64,000 nucleotides of DNA from Acholoe squamosa (Eukaryota; Annelida; Polychaeta; Phyllodocida; Polynoidae), in NCBI GenBank assembly GCA_949317995.1, contig OX439038.1, forward strand, positions 72,984,659 to 73,048,658. The letters run 5' to 3'. Position numbers and translations under genes: made by a program. Shown here one piece after another: positions 46,541 through 57,477 of the stretch (positions are counted from its first letter, which is position 1; every line of letters starts with the position of its first letter). The notes under the pieces were generated by a model that worked only from the letters and a program-made list of their open reading frames with translations, ran no database searches and had not been told where the DNA came from.

Positions 46541-47017
46541 TGTTCTACTCCTCGATGCTAATCGAATCTTTCGATAGACAACGAAGAACAATTATTCAGG
46601 TTCCAGTTAAAACTTTATTGTCAACAACGCATAGGCATCAGCCTTTCTCGATGACAGTTTACAGGTAGTAGTGTTTGAACTACTAAGCACTTTCGACACT
46701 AGACGACTAGCACAGCCTTCTAGTGTCTATGTTTATCAAACCACATATACCTTCTCTGTGCAAAAGCACAGAGAAGTATTACAACATGGTAGTCGGGCAG
46801 CCGCTGACCATCGCTCACGATGGTCCGTCACGACTGGACTGACCCTGAAGAAGGCCGTACAACGGCCTTATATACACCAGAGTTGAGGGCCACGTGACCA
46901 TGTGGTGACGTGGCGCTGGACTCCAGCGCCCCCAGGCGTCGGGTAAGAGAGGTGGTCTCGATGTCGCCCACGAGGATCACGAAGGTACCTCGAGGATGAC
47001 TCGGGACCACCACAACA
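46541..47017 (-). mobile_element. Solo LTR (477 bp)
   Basis: The sequence starts TGTTCTAC and ends CAACA, giving the canonical TG...CA ends on either strand, and is flanked by a 6-bp GTGTAG duplication. Read on the minus strand it has U3-R-U5 organisation: a GC-rich U3, a TATATAAGG box (46866-46874), and an AATAAA signal (46614-46619) about 250 bp downstream, then a short U5. No internal region or second LTR is nearby, so it is a solo LTR left by recombination. The superfamily cannot be told from the LTR alone. Confidence 0.8.
46866..46874 (-). promoter_or_regulatory. TATA box of the LTR promoter
   Basis: TATATAAGG on the minus strand, in the expected place between U3 and the polyadenylation signal. 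Confidence 0.65.
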
Positions 47018-47023
47018 GTGTAG
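47018..47023. repeat. TSD of solo LTR (right)
   Basis: GTGTAG, matching 46535-46540. Confidence 0.75.
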
Positions 47024-47070
47024 TCAAGCACAGAGGCACAAAGAATTTCTGTGAAAATAAAGACTAATTT

Positions 47071-48880
47071 CTGGCAATTTTGGCAAGGCAAGGAGTTAAC
47101 CGTTATTTTGAAACATTTTGTTTTACAGTTTTCTTATATTAGGCCCCATTCATGTGCATGACCAAACGCTAAAACCTATAGACAGACTGCTATAGATATG
47201 TGCATTAGAATTTAGATACCAATTCTCCTGGTTTACTAGGAATTCAGAACTGATTATTTTGTTGTTATAGAGATTTCTGTATTGAAATTTGTTTCCTTGG
47301 ATAAGGAGTCAAAAATCATCAAGTTTTACTTCGCCAACCATTGCTGATTATGTAGCCCTGAAATGACTAGAAGAGGAGCTGTAAGCTTTAATCTGCCATG
47401 TTGCCAGGCAACAGAGATTAACAGGGATTAGCTGCAGCTGAAGCTGTGATACCAACTTTGTATTGAATTATTGATTAAAGCTGTAGGCTTGAGCAGCAGC
47501 CCTCCTTATCAGGATCATCCCTAAATGTCAAGCTCCTACTTGTAGATATAACTACTCTTCAGGTCCCTTTCTCATCCCTCCGATCCTTCACAGCAGGTTT
47601 GCGATGGCTTTCCATGGGATATACTACTTCCATCAGTGCCATTTCTCCTGTCTGTGGATTACATGGATTTAATCCTTAAATGGCGTTAGGTCCCTAAAAT
47701 GAACTTTAATCGAGCGCAATGTCAGGCAGAATGGCTAAGTGCCCTTGGTGCGCCTACTCTAAATCTTAAACCAAGACTGAGGGAGGCATTGACTAATGGT
47801 GTCTGACTGGTAGCTGCTGGTAGGGATAGGGTCACATGGACAGGTATTCTATGTTATTGGGAAACTATGATTTATAAATTATCCTTTTATGAAATTTTAA
47901 GAGAAAACAAAAAAAAAACACAATAATAATAACAAGCAAACAAAGAAAAACAACAGAATGCAATGAAATAAAAGAGAACAAAAGACAAATGATTTAAAAA
48001 AAGAAGATAGATACCATACTGCATTTTCCTTTTGTACCCTCATTTTTTTTATTCTCATTTTCAGTTACTCACTTTCCACCAACCACCCCTTCACCTGATT
48101 TGATCAAACCTACAGATTTTATGCTTTTTCATGCTTCCTATCTTCTCAATAATTACATTAAAATTACAATCTATGTTTCATCACTCTGATACTTCGAACA
48201 CTTTTAAAGTCTCTTAACGTTGCTCTTTCTCCTGTCAACTGCACCCTCCCTTTAAGTAAGTCCATCCCCCTTCTCCCAAGCCTCCCTACTCATAACTTCT
48301 TGGCTGACTTGAAGGCACTAATGCCAGTGGCGATATGCTCATACGTTTAAATTACCGACTCGATACTTCAATTACCAAATCGTGTGCTCGCCCATGCGAA
48401 AGAGACCAAGTTGCCTGGAAAATTCAAGTACCCCCTTATTAATGTTGCACGGGGAAAAGAATTATTTGGTTGGACGTGACATTGTTTGTTCTAAAGCTGA
48501 AGGCTTTATCATTTTCTGTTTTTCAAACCAATAATTAAGTGAAATGATTAAAAAACACTAGACCTTTTAGATACTAAATTAGTGTTTTGGACTGAGGCCT
48601 GACCTTCTTCAAAGGCTGTATTGTTGGTTGGAAGTCCCATCAGATGTTTTATTCTCATAGAATATAAGGTATCATATTCAACATTTGTGGCTTCCCGGAA
48701 AAAGACAGTAGACCTTAGACAGTAGATACTTCTACTTCATTACACTACAGAAAGTTTGGTTATGATATAAAGTGGCTCTCTGTCTGGGAGGATGATTCAT
48801 GAGAGTCAACTTGCTTGCATACACACTGCTAGATGCAGGTATTATGTTTATGATGATTAATTTAAATAGTCTGCACTCTA
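47071..48880. other. No gene seen; A-rich tract at 47900-48000
   Basis: Holds an A-rich low-complexity tract (AAACAAAGAAAAACAACAG and similar). No supported exons. Confidence 0.5.
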
Positions 48881-48884
48881 AAAT

Positions 48885-49060
48885 TCTGTTTAATCTACAG
48901 GGGACCGTTTTAAAGCTGAACAATACACCACTGTTATTGTATTGCAACAAAGCAGTGTAGTTTCCAGAATGAAGTAGTATGGCACACACTGTCGTACAAG
49001 GAATCTCTGTGAAAATACCAATGGATCTCTGGCAACTTTAAGACAAATTTCATGGTGATT
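48885..49060 (-). repeat. Dispersed repeat, copy 3
   Basis: Uninterrupted copy that shows the pre-insertion state of the LTR target and matches 5380-5540 in inverse orientation. The minus frames over it are not preserved in the other copies. Confidence 0.6.
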
Positions 49061-50390
49061 GCAACAACATTTTTTTCGTTGTGATAACAGGGGGCATTGC
49101 CCTCTTTGAATGTCAGACCAAACCATACAGCATGTCTACTCTCTGAAGGGCCGCATGATTATTAGATTTTCGTTGCTCTCTTAATTACGAGAAACAACAA
49201 ACAAATAATCACAAACATCATTGCCACTGTTACACCGTCTCCCAAATATTTATCCCAATAACCCTGTAACTAACTATCATAGGTCTCAAGTTTGGACTTT
49301 TAGATAAAGGATGCAAATATTATTTGACTAGATCTGAATGTACCCTTAACATCACCTGCAGCTACTATCAATCCTCTTAAATAAGAACAATTAGATAACC
49401 ATTTCTACCAGCAACATCTTGAGCTTATAATGGCTTGGGAAGAGAAAACCCAAGGACACCTCGATTACAATTGAAAAGGTTATTTATCATGTAGTCTTGT
49501 TGTGCAGCTAGATAACTTTCCCATTTCAGAAAAAAATACTATGATATCATTTGTAATATTGTCAATTTGTGTAATTGTATAGTAGAAATACAAAAAATGA
49601 ATACATATGAAAAGAAGTAGGAATGGATGAGAAGGAACTCAAATGAACACATCTAATCCTTAAGAAACACCTGTGTTGCCCCACTCATCTGTCCCCCATC
49701 TATTCCTGCTCACCAACAAACAAGCCCTCAGGGTCAGTTGGCCGGTGTTCAACATGTCCCTGCAATGTAAAGGTCTGGCCATCAAACCACTTCTAAAGCT
49801 TTCGCCTGCTTCCTTTGGCTCGGCTGTATGTGATTGGACTGCAATGGGTGTGTAGTGGGTAATATCCTGATGGCGGAGATGGCCAGGTGGCTGGTGGGAG
49901 CTAAATCCAAGCTAATACTTGCTATTTCTAGCCTCATTTCCTTACTTCTCATCTCTTCAGTTCAGGTCACCATCTGCTCTGTATATACGCAACCAGCCAT
50001 TGGCTTTTGAATGAATAATCAATGTATGGTGCTTATGGTATTATACAATGATAATAAATAGCATATATTAGAAAAAAAAGGTTGAGGAGCTGACAGGGAT
50101 GTAAAATTTAATGTGATTATATCATTTATCAACACTATTACCATAGAAACATAGCAGGAAGCAGAGACATGATGAGGCTTGTTCCTACAAGCTCTCTGAG
50201 TAATGCATTCACCTAGATTGCACTTGGTGACACACATGCTACTGTTGAATCTCTACACAAACTATTGTGCAATGAGTATGAATCTTTCCATATGCAAGGC
50301 AAGTGTCTCACAGAGTTAGGCGTATTGGACAAAAAATGGGTCTAAATGGGATTTTTAAGCATTTTATAGCACCAGATGCTATATAATGGT
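49061..50390. other. No gene seen
   Basis: AT-rich unannotated DNA with shadow ORFs only. Confidence 0.5.
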
Positions 50391-50404
50391 GTTGCCATGA
50401 ATGT

Positions 50405-50452
50405 CTGAGTTCCTCGATAGCCCCCGGACGTAAAGCTAAACAAACAAACAAG
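50405..50452 (+). mobile_element. Short SINE/LINE tail, (AAAC)n type, copy b
   Basis: CTGAGTTCCTCGATAGCCCC then CGGACGTAAAGCTAAACAAACAAACAAG. It differs from 44695-44760 by a few bases. Both are 5'-truncated just upstream of the tail. Confidence 0.65.
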
Positions 50453-50793
50453 CCCATGGCATACAAATGTGATCCTAGTTCCTTTCATATCTCATTCTAC
50501 ATGTTTTTGCCCTGCTATTCTATTTACAATATGGGTGTATAGGATGGAAGCTGTTCTGTTATAAACTTGTTTGTAAAGGACAATCTTTAAACAATGTGTA
50601 TAATAGTAATCAGATGATGGCGGTGATAGTGTATACAGCAAGGAGCTGAATATATACGATAAGCTACCGGATTGGAACTTTCCTATAAGAACTGCTGTTA
50701 CTGATGGCACCTCTGTGTCACTGTAATGTAATGCTCTTTTTATGATGACTTTGTCATAGACACTGTTCAACGGAATACGTAATTCTGTTTGAA

Positions 50794-50900
50794 TGTCTGG
50801 CAGCGGTCCTAAAGGTATAGACAGTGTCTAAAGATATATTAATTAATGCATATCCCCATCATTCCCTTATATTTAGACACTGTCATAATTGTACCAGACA
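50794..50900. mobile_element. 107-bp hairpin mini-element
   Basis: TGTCTGG at the left and CCAGACA at the right are exact inverted termini. Inside, GACAGTGTCTAAA is inverted as TTTAGACACTGTC. Nearly the whole element is a stem. No TSD was established. It is a probable MITE, or less likely a structured RNA. Confidence 0.6.
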
Positions 50901-51345
50901 ATAGCCTTGATAATAATTCTATCGAAGGCCTATGTCCATCAGGTTCGGATAATTGGACAGTCTATCTGTAAGCAATAATCTATGTGTAGTAAAGATATTC
51001 TTATCACGATGAAGTGATATGCAATAGTTCAAAGTTGGTTCTTTTTTTTTGTTTAGATACTTTCGGTAAAATAACTTTGTAATGGGTCTTAGTCTGTGAC
51101 AGATGTGCGTGTAGTAGCTTATACTTATGAATATAATTATGGTATGAGGCTTGGATTTAATAAAGGGTCTTTTTGTTTTCTTTTTTTGTAGAATTTGTAA
51201 TAGAGGGAAGTAATGTGCAGCCCTATTGAAAGTCACGTTTTTCCGTTTAAACATATGACGTTAACCAGCACTAACTTTACCAGATCTATACCCCTTAAGT
51301 GAACTGTATTCTGTGTGAATCTATAGATTCTGCTTTCTCTTGTAG

Positions 51346-51375
51346 ATAGCCGATGATGGGGAGCCAGCATATAAG
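51346..51375 (+). CDS. Candidate 30-nt microexon (partial host gene)
   Basis: A 30-base segment lies between a strong acceptor (CTGCTTTCTCTTGTAG) and a strong donor (AAG then GTAAGA). Only one frame is open, reading IADDGEPAYK; the other two frames stop. Thirty bases is a multiple of three, so inclusion or skipping would keep the frame, as in regulated microexons. No flanking exons of the same gene are recognised in the neighbouring kilobases, so introns would be long. Gene identity is unknown, and chance pairing of splice sites remains possible. Confidence 0.4.
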
Positions 51376-54300
51376 GTAAGACATGAGTCTTTTTGTCAGT
51401 GATCTGAATGAAAATAGTCTCTGATCTACACTGGGACGCCCATGTATGATTGTTTTTTTTGTGTGTTAGGACTTATCCTTTCTTTTTGTCCATAACGGAA
51501 CATAATGCCTAGTTACTCATCCTCTGCTTTCTTTTCAATATCAATAACATCATATCTGCCATTTATCTACTTGTTTTATGTTGTTTATATTCTTGAGATC
51601 ATATTATCAGTGCCACTATAAGCATGGTAACAATTTATTCCAAAGTTCGCAAAATAAATCATGATATTTGTGATTGTAGCAAACAAAAGGATTGTACTAG
51701 GAAGCCTAGGGTTCTCAGTCATACAGACCACATCTCCACCGAGTGATTTGACTAATGGCCTATTGCCCCCCAACCCAACCCCATCTCAACATATCTAGAG
51801 GACCACCTCCCGGCTGGTATTGGAAATTGCTTGGCTGCAGTCAAAGCTATTGTAACAAATATTTCTTTCATCTTCAGGTCAGTTCATGCACCTCCCAAGG
51901 GCCTGGAGGTAGTTGCTTTCATCCATATATTTGGTGATTTGGGAGTGTTTGTTCAGCCTTTGAGATGACCATGTAAATGGAAAGATGGTACACAATCCCA
52001 TCTCCCTGACCCAGCACTCTGAAATTTTACCATTGCCCCTAAATCTATACTGCAGTATTAAACTCTCATGTGGGGATTCTCACTCAGATTTTATTGTGGC
52101 TTTTATCTCTGGAGTAGGAAAGTTTCAGTATGGTGTATTGTTTTTCAATTCCATTAAGACATTCTAACATGCAGTGAGGCTGGAGCAGGCAATTACAGGC
52201 AATAGGATGGCCAAACCTTTCCTTGTAAATAAAGCAAATGGAGGAATATGCGGGAGCAAAATGTGTTATATTATGTTTGCAATTCAAGTAGATATGGACC
52301 TTTGTATAAGGTAGGGGAAGGAGGGATGTAAGCCACAGACCGAGAGCAACCTTTAACACTACCAATTTCATCTGGTTGGATGCTGAATGAGAGCACTGAT
52401 GAGAGCCCACATCTGGAATTATCTGCTAGTCTCAACATTTGGCGACCATACTTATGTGCTGGTCTAGTTGTTTTCATCAACTGTTAAGTTTCTATATGAG
52501 TGAATACTTCCCTTGCCTTTGTCCCCATGGGACCTTAACCCTACATATCACACCCACCAACTACAGCCAAAAATGCTTCCTCTAGCAGGAAGTTGTCAGT
52601 CACACCACCCTTGCCTTACTCCCACACACTTCTCACCATGACTAAAACACTAAGTTATAAAAGGTCTCTCCAGGTTATTAGAGGGGGCTATTTATGTTGT
52701 CCACCACCTACATATCATAATCTCAAATTCTCCTTTTCTTAGGACTTATGATTTAATACAGTTAGAAATAGGTCAGGTGATTGCCATAGCAGGGATACTC
52801 AAGTGGTTGTAAAAGTGTTGCTTTTGGTCCTACCTCAGAGGTTTTATTTCTACAATATAGAAATATATACAATATATTTAAAGTTGAAGAGTCAGAAGAG
52901 CCAATGCCAACCTTTCCCTCTCGTGTCACAGTTTGTGCTCATCACAGCCAAACAGACTTAGACAAAACCTAGCAAAGTTCATAATCTTGTTATTAGGGAA
53001 ACTGTCCTGTCATGATGGCCCTCCTAGGAGGAAGTGCTACTCAGTCATGTTTCTGTAGGGGTAGTTTCATATTCTATTATGGTTGTCCATAGTGGTTGGG
53101 GTGGAGATGGTGGTGCCAATTAGTTTTGCGATGGTTTTGAAGTAATGTCATTAGTGTGAATTTGAATATTTATCCTGAAACGCCCAAATCAATATACAAC
53201 TTACTTTACCTGTATACATGTCCAGTGTCTTCCACACTTTAAGAGATGAACTTCTGATATCCAATGATCAGTGGATAACTGAGCACTATTGAACAATGCT
53301 CACTGTCACAAGCCTTCAGCACATGAGAGATTCATCTTAAACTTGCTGTTAAACCCACAACGAGTATGATGGATGCTGTATTCTCCAGTCACCACCAAGC
53401 AAAGCTAATTCTCAGAGCAAACAGCATGAAAAGCTGACCCTTCTGTATAAATTCCACAGGAAATCCATCAGTTAAGACTTGGCTATCTATGATCTTGCAA
53501 TTGTAGACTAATTTGTCAAGTCCATCATGGAGAGTTATGGATGCCCTGTCATGGTTGGAATAAAGCAGGTTCTTTATTGACAGAATCTGCATAATGCTGT
53601 CTGCTCTGTGAGGTTGTTGTAGAAAGTGGCACCAAATGGCAGAGGGGTAGCCTTACTCTGGGTTGAGAGCTGGTTTATCAAAATACTTGCAAGAAATATG
53701 CAATAGGTGATACCCAAAGATAAAAGCCATAATATTTGTTACAGTGATAACGGTAGAACATTTTATCAGGGACAATTAGAAAGTTAAGGTCTACCATAAA
53801 AGGCTAGAGGCCAAATCATAATTGTGAAGTTAGAAATGAAGGCAGAGAAGACTCGGCTAAAGCTTGTCTTGGTACCGACCGTGAGTGCCACCTATCTTAG
53901 ATAAGCAGAAGACAATATGGAATCAAAACACATGTCAATGACAAGGAGGTGATGGCAAGGGAAGTCTAAAATAATACTCACAAAAAAGGATTAAAGCACC
54001 ATTTGGGCGCGCAGCAGAAATTGCCTTAAAATACTTGCAAAAGGGATTCAAGTACCTCCTAGGTGCGAAACAGGGGTGGAGTTAAAATGCCACTTCCGTT
54101 AAAAGAACATATCTCATGCCAAGTCAATTTTCCTCTTGCTTTGCTAATGGGTTCTGGAGGCTCTTTCTGACGTGAGAGATTCGCTCCAGGGTCTGTTCAG
54201 TTCCCCAGGGTGTGACTAAAGCCACTTCCTGGCATCTCCCTCTACTTTTACACTTTAATGACGACATAATGCAGCACATCACTTAAAAGATGTGGCCTTA

Positions 54301-55560
54301 TATGCAAGGATAAGCCCCCAACTGTGCCTTAGAGAATCCACCTGAAGTCATGATGCAAAGTGGGCAAAACATTTTAGACAATAAATATCAAAAGTTGTTC
54401 TGTTCTTAAACATAATAGCTTTATCTGTCTGTAAAATCTAACCTGTGACTTCTGACAGTACGCCCCCGAAAGCATGCATATTCTGGAAATGAATGTATCA
54501 GTTTTAAGCTTTTAAAGTGCGATCTAGTGTTTGGTTTACAGCTAGAATTCAGAAGTCAATCATATAAATATATTGTAAATATCATATTATGACATTTCAA
54601 ATTATGAGTCATATACTAGCCTTGCATTCTTGTAACAAAGATGGCAATTTCCAATGGTACCTCTTCTACTTATGTCATCATTGTATTTTATTGTGATGTA
54701 GTGGGTATTTATTAGCGCGGCGACTAGTGAGTACTACTCGTGAGATCAGTAGACTAGTGTATGGTTCACAGTCGCCACGGTGTAAGGGATAGGGAGGCCT
54801 TGCAATCTATTTTTGTTTGTGGCTCCTCTGCTATGGACTATTCCTGCTCACTATTCTAATGTAATAACAACAGTGTGTGTACTTTACTTATCAGTGAAGG
54901 AATTTTCAGAATATATCTCATACTTTTGATTTTATTCGCAGATAAGACATTTCATCATTTGGAGCCCTATGGCAGATTAGCATTAGAGCATTTTAAGATT
55001 CAGAAATGCATCCTTGTAGCCTTTGTTTTAGTATTGTTCGTTTTGAAACTACTATATATATGTTGTACAGGTTTTATCTCAGTGGGTTATGGTACAATTG
55101 GATCATATTTTCTGTATTTGAACAAAGTATTCACTGTCAAAGATCTCTATGGAGAAATCAGTGCTAAAGTGTGTGTTGCCATATGTGCATTTTTGTAAAT
55201 CAGAGGAGGTTGAAGTGTAAGGCCACCTTGTGGAACTGCTACATTCTTTTCTGTGTAAAATTTTTAGTGAAATAATGCTATCTCAGAATATGTATTTACT
55301 ATTGGTGATGAAAGATTAATTTGATTACTACTTTCATTATATAAACGATTTTGTGGAACACTGAAAACATGTATGTACACCGAGGTACTTACACTGTGCT
55401 CCCCCTCTACAGAAAGGTGGAGTGATCTGGCCGGTTTGCTGACCACTGGCCCGTGACAGGTACAGACTATTACAAGTGATTGGCAGTTGGGTGTATGTGG
55501 GGGGTGGAGGCAGAGCAGGCTCCTGGCAATCTGAGACAGTGTACACTCATAATGACATAC
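51376..55560. other. No confirmed gene (probably intronic)
   Basis: If 51346-51375 and 63656-63702 belong to one plus-strand gene, this is intron. A possible acceptor TTTCATCTTCAG at about 51878 and the AT-rich 107-codon frame at 54875-55198 were considered and not supported. Confidence 0.4.
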
Positions 55561-55608
55561 CTGTTGACTATGGCATTGAACATTGAATAAGACAGGTCCC
55601 TGTGGCAG
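55561..55608 (-). other. Weak candidate 48-nt exon (minus strand)
   Basis: On the minus strand, GCACCTCACTCAG precedes 48 bases with an open frame LPQGPVLFNVQCHSQQ, followed by the donor GTATGT. The acceptor is mediocre and a second frame is also open, so this may be chance. Confidence 0.2.
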
Positions 55609-57110
55609 CTGAGTGAGGTGCATGCAGAATAGACAGTCTACAGACTATTAGTACTTAGCTGCAGGGGGTAGTTCAGGTTGAATTTGTGCTATATACTACC
55701 AAAAGCCCAGATGATAGTATGCCCTATCTGTCTCACCAACTGAAACTAGACACAAGATTACAAGTCGCCGTGCCATGTCTCACAGGACCATTCTCTACTA
55801 TTGTATTAAAATCTACAACACTATGGTTTTATTGTAATCACCTGTCATCCTAATGATAATCAAACACATGTTTAGAATGCTTTTCGGTCATCTATATGGC
55901 CTTGATCTGTCCGAGAACCACTTAATTCTTTTATGCGTATTGAGAGTTAGAGTTCATGTTGTGTCTTTGGTTTGGCACTACTTTTGAATTTTGACAGGAA
56001 ATTTATTATATATAAGGTGACATCCTTTTGTCATGCATATTGATGTCCATTGTTTGTCTTTGTTTCACACATCGAGTTATTTCTCTGGATATCTATACGG
56101 AATGCCTATATCTTTTGATATCCGGCTCAATTTGAATGTAAAAAACCTTAGATTCCAACCATAAAACTGTCCATAGTTTCTTGTTTGTAAATTTACTTTG
56201 TAAACACTGTTACATGCAGCTCTCAAAGCAGAAACCGTAACAGAAGATTGGGTAATTTGTTTTTGACTACTGAGGTACAAGATCTGAAATGCTGAATATT
56301 ACTTTTAAGATTCCATTGTTATATTCAGACACTTAAGAAATGAAATATGAAAAAGGAATTGTGAGATACATAGAAGAGTTTTACATCGTCATCACGCAGA
56401 GCAAATGTAACTGAGGCATATAGGAAAAAAAACAAATTTCCACTTTAACCACCTGCCACTCTGCTCTCCTTGATTACCTACCTTCTTCACCTTATTATTC
56501 TCATCAGAACCTGTAAGTAGAACTATATATCATCACCTATTTTTCACACCTCCTTCACATTCTACTTTCCTTGGAAATGTGTGTTCCTGTGGGATCCAGG
56601 AGTCTTTTTTTTTGTGGTTCAATTCATTTTAGGTTCGTATATGCACATGAAGGCTTCATGATGATTCTATGTCGAATAATGCACTAATACACTATAACTG
56701 TATTGGTACATCACGCCATTCATTCATGTCTGCATTTATACATCAAGATGAGAAATAGGCATATTACACTAATACATAGAAAGCTGTACATTACGTAGGT
56801 AACCATTTAACTGCACTAATGAAAAGTGTTTCCTACATGTTAAGTTGGATAAAATTATTCAGGGGAGTTCAAAATTGAAGTTGAGTTCCTGTTGCACAAA
56901 AAATATATAGTATTGGATACCTATATGTAAACCTTTCATATTAGTAGACTTATTCAAGATGTTTTATCCGTCATATGTTGCCTTTTCAGGTAGTAATAAG
57001 AGTGCTTTGTTGGTGTAGCATATTAGGGACTGACCACTTGTGTCTAATTTCTAGTACATTTCCTCCCCAAATGATGTATAAAAGATACTATTTGCAAGGG
57101 TAGGAGAATG
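55609..57110. other. No gene seen
   Basis: AT-rich. Fragments of the ATGATGCAT-type dispersed repeat lie at about 56640-56760. Confidence 0.5.
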
Positions 57111-57477
57111 TCCCCTTTATTTTTTTTGAACAGATTTATCTTTATTGATTCTATAAGTACGTATTACAAAGTATAGGGTTTTTTTTTCATCAGTTTTCCA
57201 CAAGATAATATGTGAAAGTATCAAGGTATCAGTGAGTCAATAAAGATTATGGGTGAGGTCTTATCTAAAGATATTTTTCTGACCCCCCATATATAATTAA
57301 CATGAGTTTCAGTTTTGACATTTGATATAAAATATGTACATGGTGAATGGTAATAGCGGCTGAGAAATTTGAGACCGTTTACAGATAGTTTGACCTTTCT
57401 TATAAATATTTGTGTTGAGATTGAGATGTGTGTCACCAAACGCCTAGAAATGCTTAATACATGTACTAAATAGTGTG

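Larger units (their letters stand above)
46480..47070 (-). repeat. Dispersed repeat, copy 2 (split by solo LTR)
   Basis: 46480-46540 plus 47024-47070 align, in order, with 48910-49040. Shared words are AAAGCAGTGTAGTTTC and TCTGTGAAAATA. The LTR sits between them, so this copy provides the older host sequence. Confidence 0.65.

Noticed and set aside
54875-55198. 107-codon hydrophobic plus-strand frame
   Set aside because: AT-rich sequence gives Phe/Leu/Ile-rich peptides by chance. No homology, splice context or conserved copy.
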